64,000 nucleotides of DNA. Origin: Phytophthora quininea (taxonomy: Eukaryota; Oomycota; Peronosporomycetes; Peronosporales; Peronosporaceae). Made by a program: the position numbers and the translations under genes. The DNA lies in the NCBI GenBank assembly GCA_011947345.1, contig JAAVTG010000643.1, positions 1 to 64,000 of the forward strand. The letters run 5' to 3'. Of this stretch, positions 22,701-32,998 are shown piece by piece (positions within the stretch are counted from its first letter, which is position 1; each line of letters begins with the position of its first letter). Under the pieces are notes generated by a model. The model was not told the DNA's origin. It saw only the letters and a list, made by a program, of their open reading frames with translations, and did no database searches.

Positions 22701-25700
22701 CGACGATGGCGGCCAAGATCGCCGATGCGAGCGACTGGGAGACGGCGGAGGGCTACATCACGGCCCTCCCGCACAGACTCTACGAAATATTGCAGCCGTT
22801 CTCCCAGGGCCATCGTCGTCCCCAGCCTCCCCACCAGCCCACACAGCAGCAACCCCAGCAGCAGCAGCGCGCACCAGCAGCAACCTGACCATCAGCTGTC
22901 GGTTCAGCCCCAGCACGGGCTCGCGCAGCCAGCACCACCCAGTGGACGGCGTCGCCGACGCCGAGGAGGGCGCTCCAGCGCAGCCAAGCGCCGACGGCGA
23001 CAGCGGCCGCCCCGAGTAACGCGCCACCACCGCGAGCACCGCCTCGACGAGGCTCTTGATGACCTGCACGCGGTGGAGCACGCGACGCCGGGAAATCGCA
23101 GCGCGGTCAACAAAGCTCGGCGGCGTGTTGGGCGCGTGGCCTCGGCCATCGCACAGCAGCGCCTCCGCCACCGTTTCGACACGGAGGAGAAGGCGTGCGT
23201 GGAGGCCGTCCTCGCCGCCGCACGCGCCAAGAGGACAGCAGGAGTGTCAGGACCAGCAGCACAAGCGACGACGGCGGCGACGGCGACGGCGACGAGCAGC
23301 GGTGGCGACGACGACGACGGGAAGTGCCCTATCCCGGCCGCCCGGCTCTGGGAGCACTTCACCGCCATCAACACACCGACAGCCAGCTTCTCCGCGATGG
23401 CGCCAGTGGGCGCCCAGTTCCGCGCCGCGCTCGCTCGCCTGCCGCCCGCCACCGACGCCGCCGAGCTGCTGACGGACCCGCCGACGGTGGACGAGATCGA
23501 AAGCCAGCTCCACCGTGCGCGCGGGTCCTCCAGCCCAGGCCTGGACGGCATCGGCTACGACGTGTACAAGGCGTTCACGTCGCAGCTGATGCCGGCGCTC
23601 CACGCCGCGTTCCAGTGCTGCTGGCAGCACAAGAAGGTGCCCCAGAGCTGGAAGCTCGGCGTGGTGCGGCTGCTGTACAAGAAGGGCCCGCGCGAGGACC
23701 CCGCTTGCTGGAGGCCCATCTGCCTCCAGCAAGCGATATACAAGCTCTACACGGGGTCCTCGCGCGGCGGCTGGTGCGGTGGCTGGACGTCAACGGCCGC
23801 CACGCACCTGGCCAAAAGGGTTCCGAGCGCTCAACGGCTGCGGGGAGCACAACTTCCTCGCAGCCACGCTCGTCGACCAGGCCCGCCGCAAGCGACGCAC
23901 GCTCTTCGAAGTCTGGTACGACTTCCGCAACGCGTTCGGCAGCGTGCCGTTCGCGTTGCTGTGGGACTCGCTGACGCGGCTTGGCGTTCCCGACGACTAC
24001 GTCGCCATGTGCAAAGGGCTCTACGAGAGCGCGGCGTTCGTCGTCGGGAACGCCTCGGACGGCACGACAGACCCGGTCTCGCTGCGGGTGGGGGTCTTCC
24101 AAGGATGCCCACTCAGCCCGCAGCTCTTCAACGCCGCCATCAGCCCACTGCTCTTCGCGCTGCAGCGGCTGCCGGCCACGGGCGTGCAGCTGTCGGGCGA
24201 TGACTGCCTCGGTGCCTCGGCGTACGCCGACGACCTCAAGATCTTCAGCGGCACCGAGGAAGGCATCAAGCGACAGCACGCGCTCGTGGCCGACTTCCTG
24301 CGCTGGACCGGCATGGAGGCGAACCCAAACAAGTGCTGCTCCATGTCGGTCCAGCGCGATACCAGGGGCGTGCTCAAGACCGAAGACCTCGGGCTGCAGC
24401 TGGACGAGTCGCCGATCCCCTCGCTCTCCATGAGCGAGTCGTACACGTACCTGGGGATCGGCGACGGCTTCGACCACGTGCGCCGCCGCGTCGAGCTCGC
24501 GCCAGCGCTCACGCAGCTCAAGCTCGACGCGACGGCGCTGCTGCAGTCGGGGCTGGCGCCGTGGCAGGTGGTGAAGGCCGTGAAGACGTACCTCTACCCT
24601 CGGGTAGAGTACGCCCTTCGCCACCTCCGGCCGTTCCAGCAGCAGCTCGAGGGCTTCGACCGGCACCTCGCGCGCGGCCTCCGCCATCTGCTGCGCCTCC
24701 CCACCTCCGCCACCACCGAGTTCCTCTACGCGCCGGTGTCGCGCGGCGGCTTGGGGCTCTTGCCGCTGACGGAGCTGCATGCAGCGCTGCAGATCGCGCA
24801 TGGATGGCAGATGATGAACTCGCCCGACCCTGCCATCCAGCGCATCGCGCGCATGCAGCTCCGGCAGATAGCCGACGCGCGGCACCGCGTGGACACGGAG
24901 CACTGGCGCGAGCGCGGAGACGAGCTGTGCGCGCTGCTGCTGAACTCGCAGCTGGGGACGTCGGCCCACGCGCCACCCAAGCGTCGCAACGGAGACATCG
25001 GGTCGCTGTGGGTCGACGTCCAGCGCCACCTCCGGGTGTTCGGCCTCAAGCTCGAGACGGCGCCGGCGTGCGCGGAGACCGACACACCGGAGGCGACGCT
25101 GCAGCTTCGCGTGCCGCATCACGATGGGTGGCTGGACCACCGCAGCGTGCTGAGGCACGTGAAGCTGCACCTGAAGCACCAGCACTGGCGCAAGTGGGCG
25201 GCCATGCGCGACCAAGGGAAGACAACGCGCGCGCATGGCGCCGCCGGCAGCGGCTTCCTCACGCGGCCACGGGGCCTGTGGGAAGCCGACTACCGCTTCG
25301 CGGTGGCCGCCCGCTTGAACCAAGTGGACACGCACAGCGTGCTGAAGCGCCGGCGTCTCCGAGCGCACGACAAGTGCAGACATCCAGGGTGCGCGCGCTC
25401 GGAGACGTTGGCGCACGTGCTGAACCACTGCCCAGGCACGATGGACGCGGTCCGTGGTCGGCATGACGACGCGCTCAAGACCATCGAGCGCGCGCTCATC
25501 GCGTCGTCATGCGACGGCAAGGACCGCGTCGAGCTCCGCACGAACCAGACCGTGCCGTCGCTCGCCGGCCCCGCGCTGCGGCCCGACCTCCAGCTGTACA
25601 ACCACACCAAGAAGACGGTGGCGGTGGTCGACCTGGCCGTGGCGTTCGAGGAGCAGGCGAGCGACGACCCAGAGAGCTCGGCGCTGGCGCGCATCGCCGC

Positions 25701-26220
25701 GCACAAGCGCACCAAGTACGACCGCGTCAAGCGCCACCTCGAGCGCCAAGGGTGGAAGGTGCACCTCTCGGCGCTCGTGTACGGGTCGCTGGGCGCGGTC
25801 GCCAGAGGCAACCACAAGGTGTTCACGGAACACCTTGGCCTCCTCAAGCGTGAGGCGAAGCGGCTGGACCGGACGCTCTCAGCAGCGTGCATCCAGGCCA
25901 GCCGCCGCATCTGGAACCTGCACTGCAGCCAGCACCGCGCCCGCCAGCACCAAGGGCGACCAAGTCAAGACTCAGGGGCAGTCGGGCGACGGAGACCGGG
26001 GAATCCGTCGCACACCGGCCGCCGCTAGTCGGCATCCAGGCCCAACGCGGCCGACAGGGCCACACCCAGGTAGGGAACCGCCCTCGGAAACCCTGCTCCG
26101 ACACTTCGCGCCAGATAGCTACATTTGCATATTGTACCCACTCTAGCTAGCAAGTAGCGACTACCAGGTATTGACTACCAGGAAGTAACTGACCAGTCGG
26201 CAGGTAATACATACACTTTC
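19734..26220 (+). mobile_element. Utopia non-LTR retrotransposon copy 3, full length
   Basis: Leader 19734-19781, ATG 19782, coding region to the TAG ending at 26028, 3' UTR 26029-26220. It carries the T variant at 22899 and the C5 run at 21412-21416 shared with copy 5, and a Gln linker two bases shorter (no AC before GCGCACC). Confidence 0.93.
19782..26028 (+). pseudogene. Utopia polyprotein, copy 3 (frameshifted N-terminal half, open RT-endonuclease half)
   Basis: The RT-endonuclease frame is open without interruption from the FRALNGCGEHNFLAAT block (about 23820) to the stop at 26028 and contains all catalytic blocks: YDFRNAF, QGCPLSPQLF, YADD, CCHC knuckle and PD-D. Upstream, RNase H (about 22005-22370) is split at the GGG run near 22311. 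The RT N-terminal block (RLLYKKGPREDPACWRPICL, about 23669-23730) is in a frame that stays in register with YTG but not with the following block. Confidence 0.82.
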
Positions 26221-26365
26221 TCTGTTCTAATCAGTGTGAAAACTGGTTTCCGCGCGCTTGGCGCGGTCGTTTCACATTCATTTTGGAACTTCCGGTGGAC
26301 GCCTGGCTTGCTAGCGTCCTCCGGGCGGTCTCCGAGGGCTTCCACCGTCCCCTCGCGAGGCCAAC
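26221..26365 (+). ncRNA. U2 snRNA gene, 3' part only (copy C)
   Basis: As copies A and B, but the Sm-type run is one T shorter (ATTTTGG). Direct junction with the Utopia 3' end at 26220/26221. Confidence 0.73.
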
Positions 26366-26413
26366 TACACTTAATCTTACTATACTCCCGTAAAAACCTT
26401 GCCTCTTTCGGTT

Positions 26414-29400
26414 ATGCGTTTTTCTGGCCGCGCGAGCGCGCCCTGTCCTCGGACAGCGACGCCTCCACGGCCAGCCAGTCGTCGCTGGCCAGCGACACGT
26501 CCTTCTACGACGCCGTGGCCGGCGACGACGCCCCTGGCCACTCGACTGGGGGCCGACAGCGCGCCGCGTGGCCTCGCGGCCTCGGCGGTGACGGCTGGGG
26601 ACGGCGCCTCGCGGCCCGTCTCTGGCCCGCTGGCCAACCTCCTCGCAGCACGCCGGCGCGCGCGCGTGCGCCTCGACCGCCGGCCCTGGCGGCGCCCAGG
26701 CGCCGAGCCCGCCCGCCCAAGCGCGCCGTTCGGCTGCCCAAGGACCCCAGCTCGCCCCCAGCCGGCTCAAGGCCCCCAAGACCCCTGAGCGATGCGTGGC
26801 AACCCGGCAGGGCGGCCGGCAGGCTGCCCGAGTCGGTAGCGCTCGGGGAGGCGCTCTCAGCGGCCACGGCGCGCGCTCTGGACGCGGCCCACGGCCACCC
26901 CGACCTCTCCGGCGACGACGGCGACGACGTGGACGCCCAAGACGACCACGACGCCGCCGCCGACGCCTCGCCAGACTCCGCCAGTGCTGTGACTCGACCC
27001 GGCAGGGCGGCAGGCATGCTGCCCGACCAGGCCGAGTCGCAGCACGGGCCGAGCACCCACAACCCGGCCCCAAGCACCACAACGCCGACCCCAGGACGGA
27101 CCCCGCGCCCGCCCAAGTGCTCCGCGCCCCGCCGAGCCCCAGTGCTGTGCCGTCCACACCCGGCAGGGCGGCGGCCAGGCTGCAAAATATTCCAGCGCCT
27201 GCCGTCGCCCATACAGCGCTGGAGCCCGGCGGTGCACCAGCACCCCAAGCGTGGCAGCGTCTGCCGCTGCTCGTGGAGCAGAAGCAGGAGCTGCCAGCGT
27301 CCAAGAGCAAGCTGCCGCCCGCGTCGCGGCCGAGCGCGACGAGCGCGCCGAGCCGGACCAGACTCAAGCACCCCAGGCTCGTGCGTCCGCCGCGCTCCAA
27401 GCCAGCGACCCAGACGGCAGCTCCAGCTCCAGGACAGGCGAAGACGGGGGCACAGGTGCGCACACCTCCACCACAGCCCCCATGGACGTCGACGACGAAG
27501 CTGGGCGGCCAGCAGCAGCCTTGCGGCCGCTATCTCCGCCGCCCGAGCTGCGCATTGGGCGCATTGGCGGTAAGCGCCGACGGCTGGACAGCGCTGACGA
27601 CGAGGACGTGCGCGAGCTGGCCGAGCTGCTGCTCGAAGAGGACGAGCCCGGGGCCCAAGCACCAGCGCCAAGGCTACCCACGGCCAGCGCTCTCCCGGCG
27701 CCCGTCCTCGCCGTGTACGCACACAACGCGCAGCGATTCAACTGCGCGCTGTGCGTGTACTCGGCCGCCAGCCACGCAGCGCTCAGGCGCCACCGAGACT
27801 CGCGCCACCGGCGCGTGGTCTTCGTGGACAAATTCTCGGCGGGCTGCACATGCAGCACGCCCTTCGCGTCCAGGCTGGCAGCCGCACACCACGCCAACGC
27901 GTGCGCCGGCCGGACGACGGCACCACTGGCACTGGCTGCTGCAGCGGCAGGGACATCAAGCCTCACCACTGCGGCAGCCAACGCCACCGCGACGGCGGCC
28001 ACCACCGACTTGCCCCGCGACAACTCCTCCGGGCTCGCAGCTTCCCCAGCTGCCGAGCCCACGCGTCCACGTCGTGACCGCGCAGGAGCAGGAGCAACAG
28101 GCAGCGCACGACGGCCACGCAGAGCAGCAGGCGACGACGCGATGGGGACCTCCCTCGCAGACGAAGAGATCGAGGCGCGCTGGGCGCGAACATGCTCGCC
28201 CCGCCCGACTCGCTGGGGTCCGCCACTGCCGACCACGACGGTGGAGCGCGTCGCGGCGAGCATGGAGCTCTCGCCAGCGCCTGCCACGAGCGCAGCTACC
28301 CGTTGGGGACCACCGCTGCCGCCTGACGTGGTGGGGCAGCGTGCGGCCGCGCTGCCACCACCTCCCCCAGAGCCAAGCGCCCACGAGACTGCGCCCACGA
28401 CGCGCTGGGGCCCACGCCTCCCGCAGGAGCTCTGCGCGGCGAGAGCGACGGCAGCACGACTATCCGCGACGGAGGAGGCCGCGACAGAGTCGGCGCCGCC
28501 CCAGCAGCCTGGCGAGACAGCTGAGCCGGCGGCGATGGTCGATGCAACCGGCGCAGCCCACGAGGACGCGGGCGACGAAGCACGGGCGGCAGCGGACGGC
28601 GTGGCGGCGGCTCAAGACGCCGGCGAATGGCTGCTCCGCTTCGACGGCGCCTGCCGTGCCAACCCAGGCCCAGGCGGCGCCGGAGCGGCGCTGTTCAAGC
28701 CCAGCGGCCCGGTGGTGTGGACGTGCTCCCACTTCATGCCGAGCAGCAGCGAGACCAACAACACGGCGGAGTATACCGCGCTGCTGCTCGGCGCCCGGGC
28801 CGCTGCCGACCACGGCGTCACGAAGCTGCGCGTGGAGGGCGACAGCACGCTGGTGATCCAGCAAGTGCGTGGCATATTCGCCACGCGCAGCACCGCCCTC
28901 CGACGCCTGCGCAACCTGGCCAAGACCGAGCTGGCGCGTGTGGGGAGCTTCTCGCTCCACCACATCGACCGCCAAGACAACGGCCACGCGGACCGACTGG
29001 CCAACGCGGCGCTCGACCGCCGCGGCACGAAGGTGGAGTGCGGCGTGCACGCCGACGGCGACGGCTGCTCCAGCACCGAGGTGGCGACCACGGCGGCCGA
29101 GCAGGACGCTGCCACGACACGGGCGCCACCACCAACAGCGCTGCCACCGGCCGATGAGCCGATGCCCGAAGCGGACGACGACGAGGCCGCCGGCGACGTC
29201 GACGACGGCGAGGTCTACGCGCCGATGCGCATCGGCCCCGACGCCGTGCCACGACGGAGACCACGCCTTCACCTGCGCAAGCTGGACGAGGCCGAGCACG
29301 ACGAGGCTGCTGCGGTGGTGGAGCGGCTGGGCGCGACGATGGCGGCCAAGATCGCCGATGCGAGCGACTGGGAGACGGCGGAGGGCTACATCACGGCCCT

Positions 29401-30389
29401 CCCGCACAGACTCTACGAAATATTGCAGCCGTTCTCCCAGGGCCATCGTCGTCCCCAGCCTCCCCACCAGCCCACACAGCAGCAACCCCAGCAGCAGCAC
29501 GCGCACCAGCAGCAACCTGACCATCAGCTGCCGGTTCAGCCCCAGCACGGGCTCGCGCAGCCAGCACCACCCAGTGGACGGCGTCGCCGACGCCGAGGAG
29601 GGCGCTCCAGCGCAGCCAAGCGCCGACGGCGACAGCGGCCGCCCCGAGTAACGCGCCACCACCGCGAGCACCGCCTCGACGAGGCTCTTGATGACCTGCA
29701 CGCGGTGGAGCACGCGACGCCGGGAAATCGCAGCGCGGTCAACAAAGCTCGGCGGCGTGTTGGGCGCGTGGCCTCGGCCATCGCACAGCAGCGCCTCCGC
29801 CACCGTTTCGACACGGAGGAGAAGGCGTGCGTGGAGGCCGTCCTCGCCGCCGCACGCGCCAAGAGGACAGCAGGAGTGTCAGGACCAGCAGCACAAGCGA
29901 CGACGGCGGCGACGGCGACGGCGACGAGCAGCGGTGGCGACGACGACGACGGGAAGTGCCCTATCCCGGCCGCCCGGCTCTGGGAGCACTTCACCGCCAT
30001 CAACACACCGACAGCCAGCTTCTCCGCGATGGCGCCAGTGGGCGCCCAGTTCCGCGCCGCGCTCGCTCGCCTGCCGCCCGCCACCGACGCCGCCGAGCTG
30101 CTGACGGACCCGCCGACGGTGGACGAGATCGAAAGCCAGCTCCACCGTGCGCGCGGGTCCTCCAGCCCAGGCCTGGACGGCATCGGCTACGACGTGTACA
30201 AGGCGTTCACGTCGCAGCTGATGCCGGCGCTCCACGCCGCGTTCCAGTGCTGCTGGCAGCACAAGAAGGTGCCCCAGAGCTGGAAGCTCGGCGTGGTGCG
30301 GCTGCTGTACAAGAAGGGCCCGCGCGAGGACCCCGCTTGCTGGAGGCCCATCTGCCTCCAGCAAGCGATATACAAGCTCTACACGGGGT
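26414..30389 (+). CDS. Utopia polyprotein N-terminal half: zinc finger, RNase H, RT N-terminus (copy 4)
   Basis: From the ATG the acidic/Ser-rich start (SSDSDASTASQSSLASDTSF) needs a sixth T in the T run after ATGCG. The Pro/Ala-rich region to about 27250 is in broken frames. From 27251 one frame is open. C2H2 finger CALC-x12-H-x4-H at 27743-27808, followed by a second Cys/His cluster (CTC...HH...C). RNase H about 28631-29010 with FDGACRANPGPGG (Asp 28643), TNNTAEYTALLLG, VEGDSTLV and HADRLANAAL (Asp 28991): all four DEDD residues are present and it is plant/archaeal-like in type. A Gln-rich linker follows (about 29470-29540), then RT blocks DGIGYDVYKAF and WRPICLQQAIYKLYTG ending near 30389. 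There a G4 run, probably G5, throws the frame. Probably translated from a U2-linked transcript. Confidence 0.85.
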
Positions 30390-30410
30390 CCTCGCGCGGC
30401 GGCTGGTGCG

Positions 30411-32660
30411 GTGGCTGGACGTCAACGGCCGCCACGCACCTGGCCAAAAGGGTTCCGAGCGCTCAACGGCTGCGGGGAGCACAACTTCCTCGCAGCCACG
30501 CTCGTCGACCAGGCCCGCCGCAAGCGACGCACGCTCTTCGAAGTCTGGTACGACTTCCGCAACGCGTTCGGCAGCGTGCCGTTCGCGTTGCTGTGGGACT
30601 CGCTGACGCGGCTTGGCGTTCCCGACGACTACGTCGCCATGTGCAAAGGGCTCTACGAGAGCGCGGCGTTCGTCGTCGGGAACGCCTCGGACGGCACGAC
30701 AGACCCGGTCTCGCTGCGGGTGGGGGTCTTCCAAGGATGCCCACTCAGCCCGCAGCTCTTCAACGCCGCCATCAGCCCACTGCTCTTCGCGCTGCAGCGG
30801 CTGCCGGCCACGGGCGTGCAGCTGTCGGGCGATGACTGCCTCGGTGCCTCGGCGTACGCCGACGACCTCAAGATCTTCAGCGGCACCGAGGAAGGCATCA
30901 AGCGACAGCACGCGCTCGTGGCCGACTTCCTGCGCTGGACCGGCATGGAGGCGAACCCAAACAAGTGCTGCTCCATGTCGGTCCAGCGCGATACCAGGGG
31001 CGTGCTCAAGACCGAAGACCTCGGGCTGCAGCTGGACGAGTCGCCGATCCCCTCGCTCTCCATGAGCGAGTCGTACACGTACCTGGGGATCGGCGACGGC
31101 TTCGACCACGTGCGCCGCCGCGTCGAGCTCGCGCCAGCGCTCACGCAGCTCAAGCTCGACGCGACGGCGCTGCTGCAGTCGGGGCTGGCGCCGTGGCAGG
31201 TGGTGAAGGCCGTGAAGACGTACCTCTACCCTCGGGTAGAGTACGCCCTTCGCCACCTCCGGCCGTTCCAGCAGCAGCTCGAGGGCTTCGACCGGCACCT
31301 CGCGCGCGGCCTCCGCCATCTGCTGCGCCTCCCCACCTCCGCCACCACCGAGTTCCTCTACGCGCCGGTGTCGCGCGGCGGCTTGGGGCTCTTGCCGCTG
31401 ACGGAGCTGCATGCAGCGCTGCAGATCGCGCATGGATGGCAGATGATGAACTCGCCCGACCCTGCCATCCAGCGCATCGCGCGCATGCAGCTCCGGCAGA
31501 TAGCCGACGCGCGGCACCGCGTGGACACGGAGCACTGGCGCGAGCGCGGAGACGAGCTGTGCGCGCTGCTGCTGAACTCGCAGCTGGGGACGTCGGCCCA
31601 CGCGCCACCCAAGCGTCGCAACGGAGACATCGGGTCGCTGTGGGTCGACGTCCAGCGCCACCTCCGGGTGTTCGGCCTCAAGCTCGAGACGGCGCCGGCG
31701 TGCGCGGAGACCGACACACCGGAGGCGACGCTGCAGCTTCGCGTGCCGCATCACGATGGGTGGCTGGACCACCGCAGCGTGCTGAGGCACGTGAAGCTGC
31801 ACCTGAAGCACCAGCACTGGCGCAAGTGGGCGGCCATGCGCGACCAAGGGAAGACAACGCGCGCGCATGGCGCCGCCGGCAGCGGCTTCCTCACGCGGCC
31901 ACGGGGCCTGTGGGAAGCCGACTACCGCTTCGCGGTGGCCGCCCGCTTGAACCAAGTGGACACGCACAGCGTGCTGAAGCGCCGGCGTCTCCGAGCGCAC
32001 GACAAGTGCAGACATCCAGGGTGCGCGCGCTCGGAGACGTTGGCGCACGTGCTGAACCACTGCCCAGGCACGATGGACGCGGTCCGTGGTCGGCATGACG
32101 ACGCGCTCAAGACCATCGAGCGCGCGCTCATCGCGTCGTCATGCGACGGCAAGGACCGCGTCGAGCTCCGCACGAACCAGACCGTGCCGTCGCTCGCCGG
32201 CCCCGCGCTGCGGCCCGACCTCCAGCTGTACAACCACACCAAGAAGACGGTGGCGGTGGTCGACCTGGCCGTGGCGTTCGAGGAGCAGGCGAGCGACGAC
32301 CCAGAGAGCTCGGCGCTGGCGCGCATCGCCGCGCACAAGCGCACCAAGTACGACCGCGTCAAGCGCCACCTCGAGCGCCAAGGGTGGAAGGTGCACCTCT
32401 CGGCGCTCGTGTACGGGTCGCTGGGCGCGGTCGCCAGAGGCAACCACAAGGTGTTCACGGAACACCTTGGCCTCCTCAAGCGTGAGGCGAAGCGGCTGGA
32501 CCGGACGCTCTCAGCAGCGTGCATCCAGGCCAGCCGCCGCATCTGGAACCTGCACTGCAGCCAGCACCGCGCCCGCCAGCACCAAGGGCGACCAAGTCAA
32601 GACTCAGGGGCAGTCGGGCGACGGAGACCGGGGAATCCGTCGCACACCGGCCGCCGCTAG
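30411..32660 (+). CDS. Utopia polyprotein C-terminal half: reverse transcriptase and restriction-like endonuclease (copy 4)
   Basis: Performs target-primed reverse transcription: the endonuclease nicks the target and RT copies element RNA from the nick. The frame is open to 32660; it probably continues the N-terminal half once two homopolymer losses (G run near 30386-30389, AAAA near 30446) are allowed for. RT motif A VWYDFRNAFGSVP (Asp at 30551), motif B GVFQGCPLSPQLFN, motif C SAYADDLKIF (30851-30880), then NPNKCCSM and YLGIGDG. C-terminal knuckle C-x4-C-x7-H-x4-C starting at 32006. PD-(D/E)xK-type endonuclease with RPD (Asp 32217) and VVDLAV (Asp 32262). The basic tail ends TGRR. The apparent start is only the edge of the open frame, not a real initiation codon. 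Confidence 0.9.
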   Translation: MAGRQRPPRTWPKGFRALNGCGEHNFLAATLVDQARRKRRTLFEVWYDFRNAFGSVPFALLWDSLTRLGVPDDYVAMCKGLYESAAFVVGNASDGTTDPVSLRVGVFQGCPLSPQLFNAAISPLLFALQRLPATGVQLSGDDCLGASAYADDLKIFSGTEEGIKRQHALVADFLRWTGMEANPNKCCSMSVQRDTRGVLKTEDLGLQLDESPIPSLSMSESYTYLGIGDGFDHVRRRVELAPALTQLKLDATALLQSGLAPWQVVKAVKTYLYPRVEYALRHLRPFQQQLEGFDRHLARGLRHLLRLPTSATTEFLYAPVSRGGLGLLPLTELHAALQIAHGWQMMNSPDPAIQRIARMQLRQIADARHRVDTEHWRERGDELCALLLNSQLGTSAHAPPKRRNGDIGSLWVDVQRHLRVFGLKLETAPACAETDTPEATLQLRVPHHDGWLDHRSVLRHVKLHLKHQHWRKWAAMRDQGKTTRAHGAAGSGFLTRPRGLWEADYRFAVAARLNQVDTHSVLKRRRLRAHDKCRHPGCARSETLAHVLNHCPGTMDAVRGRHDDALKTIERALIASSCDGKDRVELRTNQTVPSLAGPALRPDLQLYNHTKKTVAVVDLAVAFEEQASDDPESSALARIAAHKRTKYDRVKRHLERQGWKVHLSALVYGSLGAVARGNHKVFTEHLGLLKREAKRLDRTLSAACIQASRRIWNLHCSQHRARQHQGRPSQDSGAVGRRRPGNPSHTGRR

Positions 32661-32852
32661 TCGGCATCCAGGCCCAACGCGGCCGACAGGGCCACACCCA
32701 GGTAGGGAACCGCCCTCGGAAACCCTGCTCCGACACTTCGCGCCAGATAGCTACATTTGCATATTGTACCCACTCTAGCTAGCAAGTAGCGACTACCAGG
32801 TATTGACTACCAGGAAGTAACTGACCAGTCGGCAGGTAATACATACACTTTC

Positions 32853-32998
32853 TCTGTTCTAATCAGTGTGAAAACTGGTTTCCGCGCGCTTGGCGCGGTC
32901 GTTTCACATTCATTTTTGGAACTTCCGGTGGACGCCTGGCTTGCTAGCGTCCTCCGGGCGGTCTCCGAGGGCTTCCACCGTCCCCTCGCGAGGCCAAC
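32853..32998 (+). ncRNA. U2 snRNA gene, 3' part only (copy D)
   Basis: Same 3' part with an ATTTTTGG site and three hairpins. It lies between the Utopia copy 4 3' UTR and the copy 5 leader, with no 5' half. Confidence 0.75.

Larger units (their letters stand above)
26366..32852 (+). mobile_element. Utopia non-LTR retrotransposon copy 4, full length, best preserved
   Basis: Leader 26366-26413, ATG 26414, coding region to the TAG 32658-32660, 3' UTR 32661-32852. Zinc finger, RNase H and the RT N-terminus lie in one open frame, and RT-endonuclease in a second. This is the best copy for describing the element. Restriction-like endonuclease, a CCHC knuckle and no LTR, integrase or apurinic endonuclease place it in the early-branching (R2/NeSL/CRE-like) non-LTR group. 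The RNase H upstream of RT plus the U2 target fits oomycete Utopia. Confidence 0.93.

Noticed and set aside
23575..25464. Very long minus-strand open frames opposite Utopia (629 residues here, repeated in other copies)
   Set aside because: They mirror the RT-endonuclease frame of the plus strand, contain no motif and arise from about 70% GC with few stops. They are shadows.
26236..27573. Open frame reading through the U2 segment into Utopia (MKTGFRALGAVVSHSF...)
   Set aside because: It translates the U2 hairpins and ends in low-complexity Pro/Arg in the wrong frame relative to the zinc finger. Chance.
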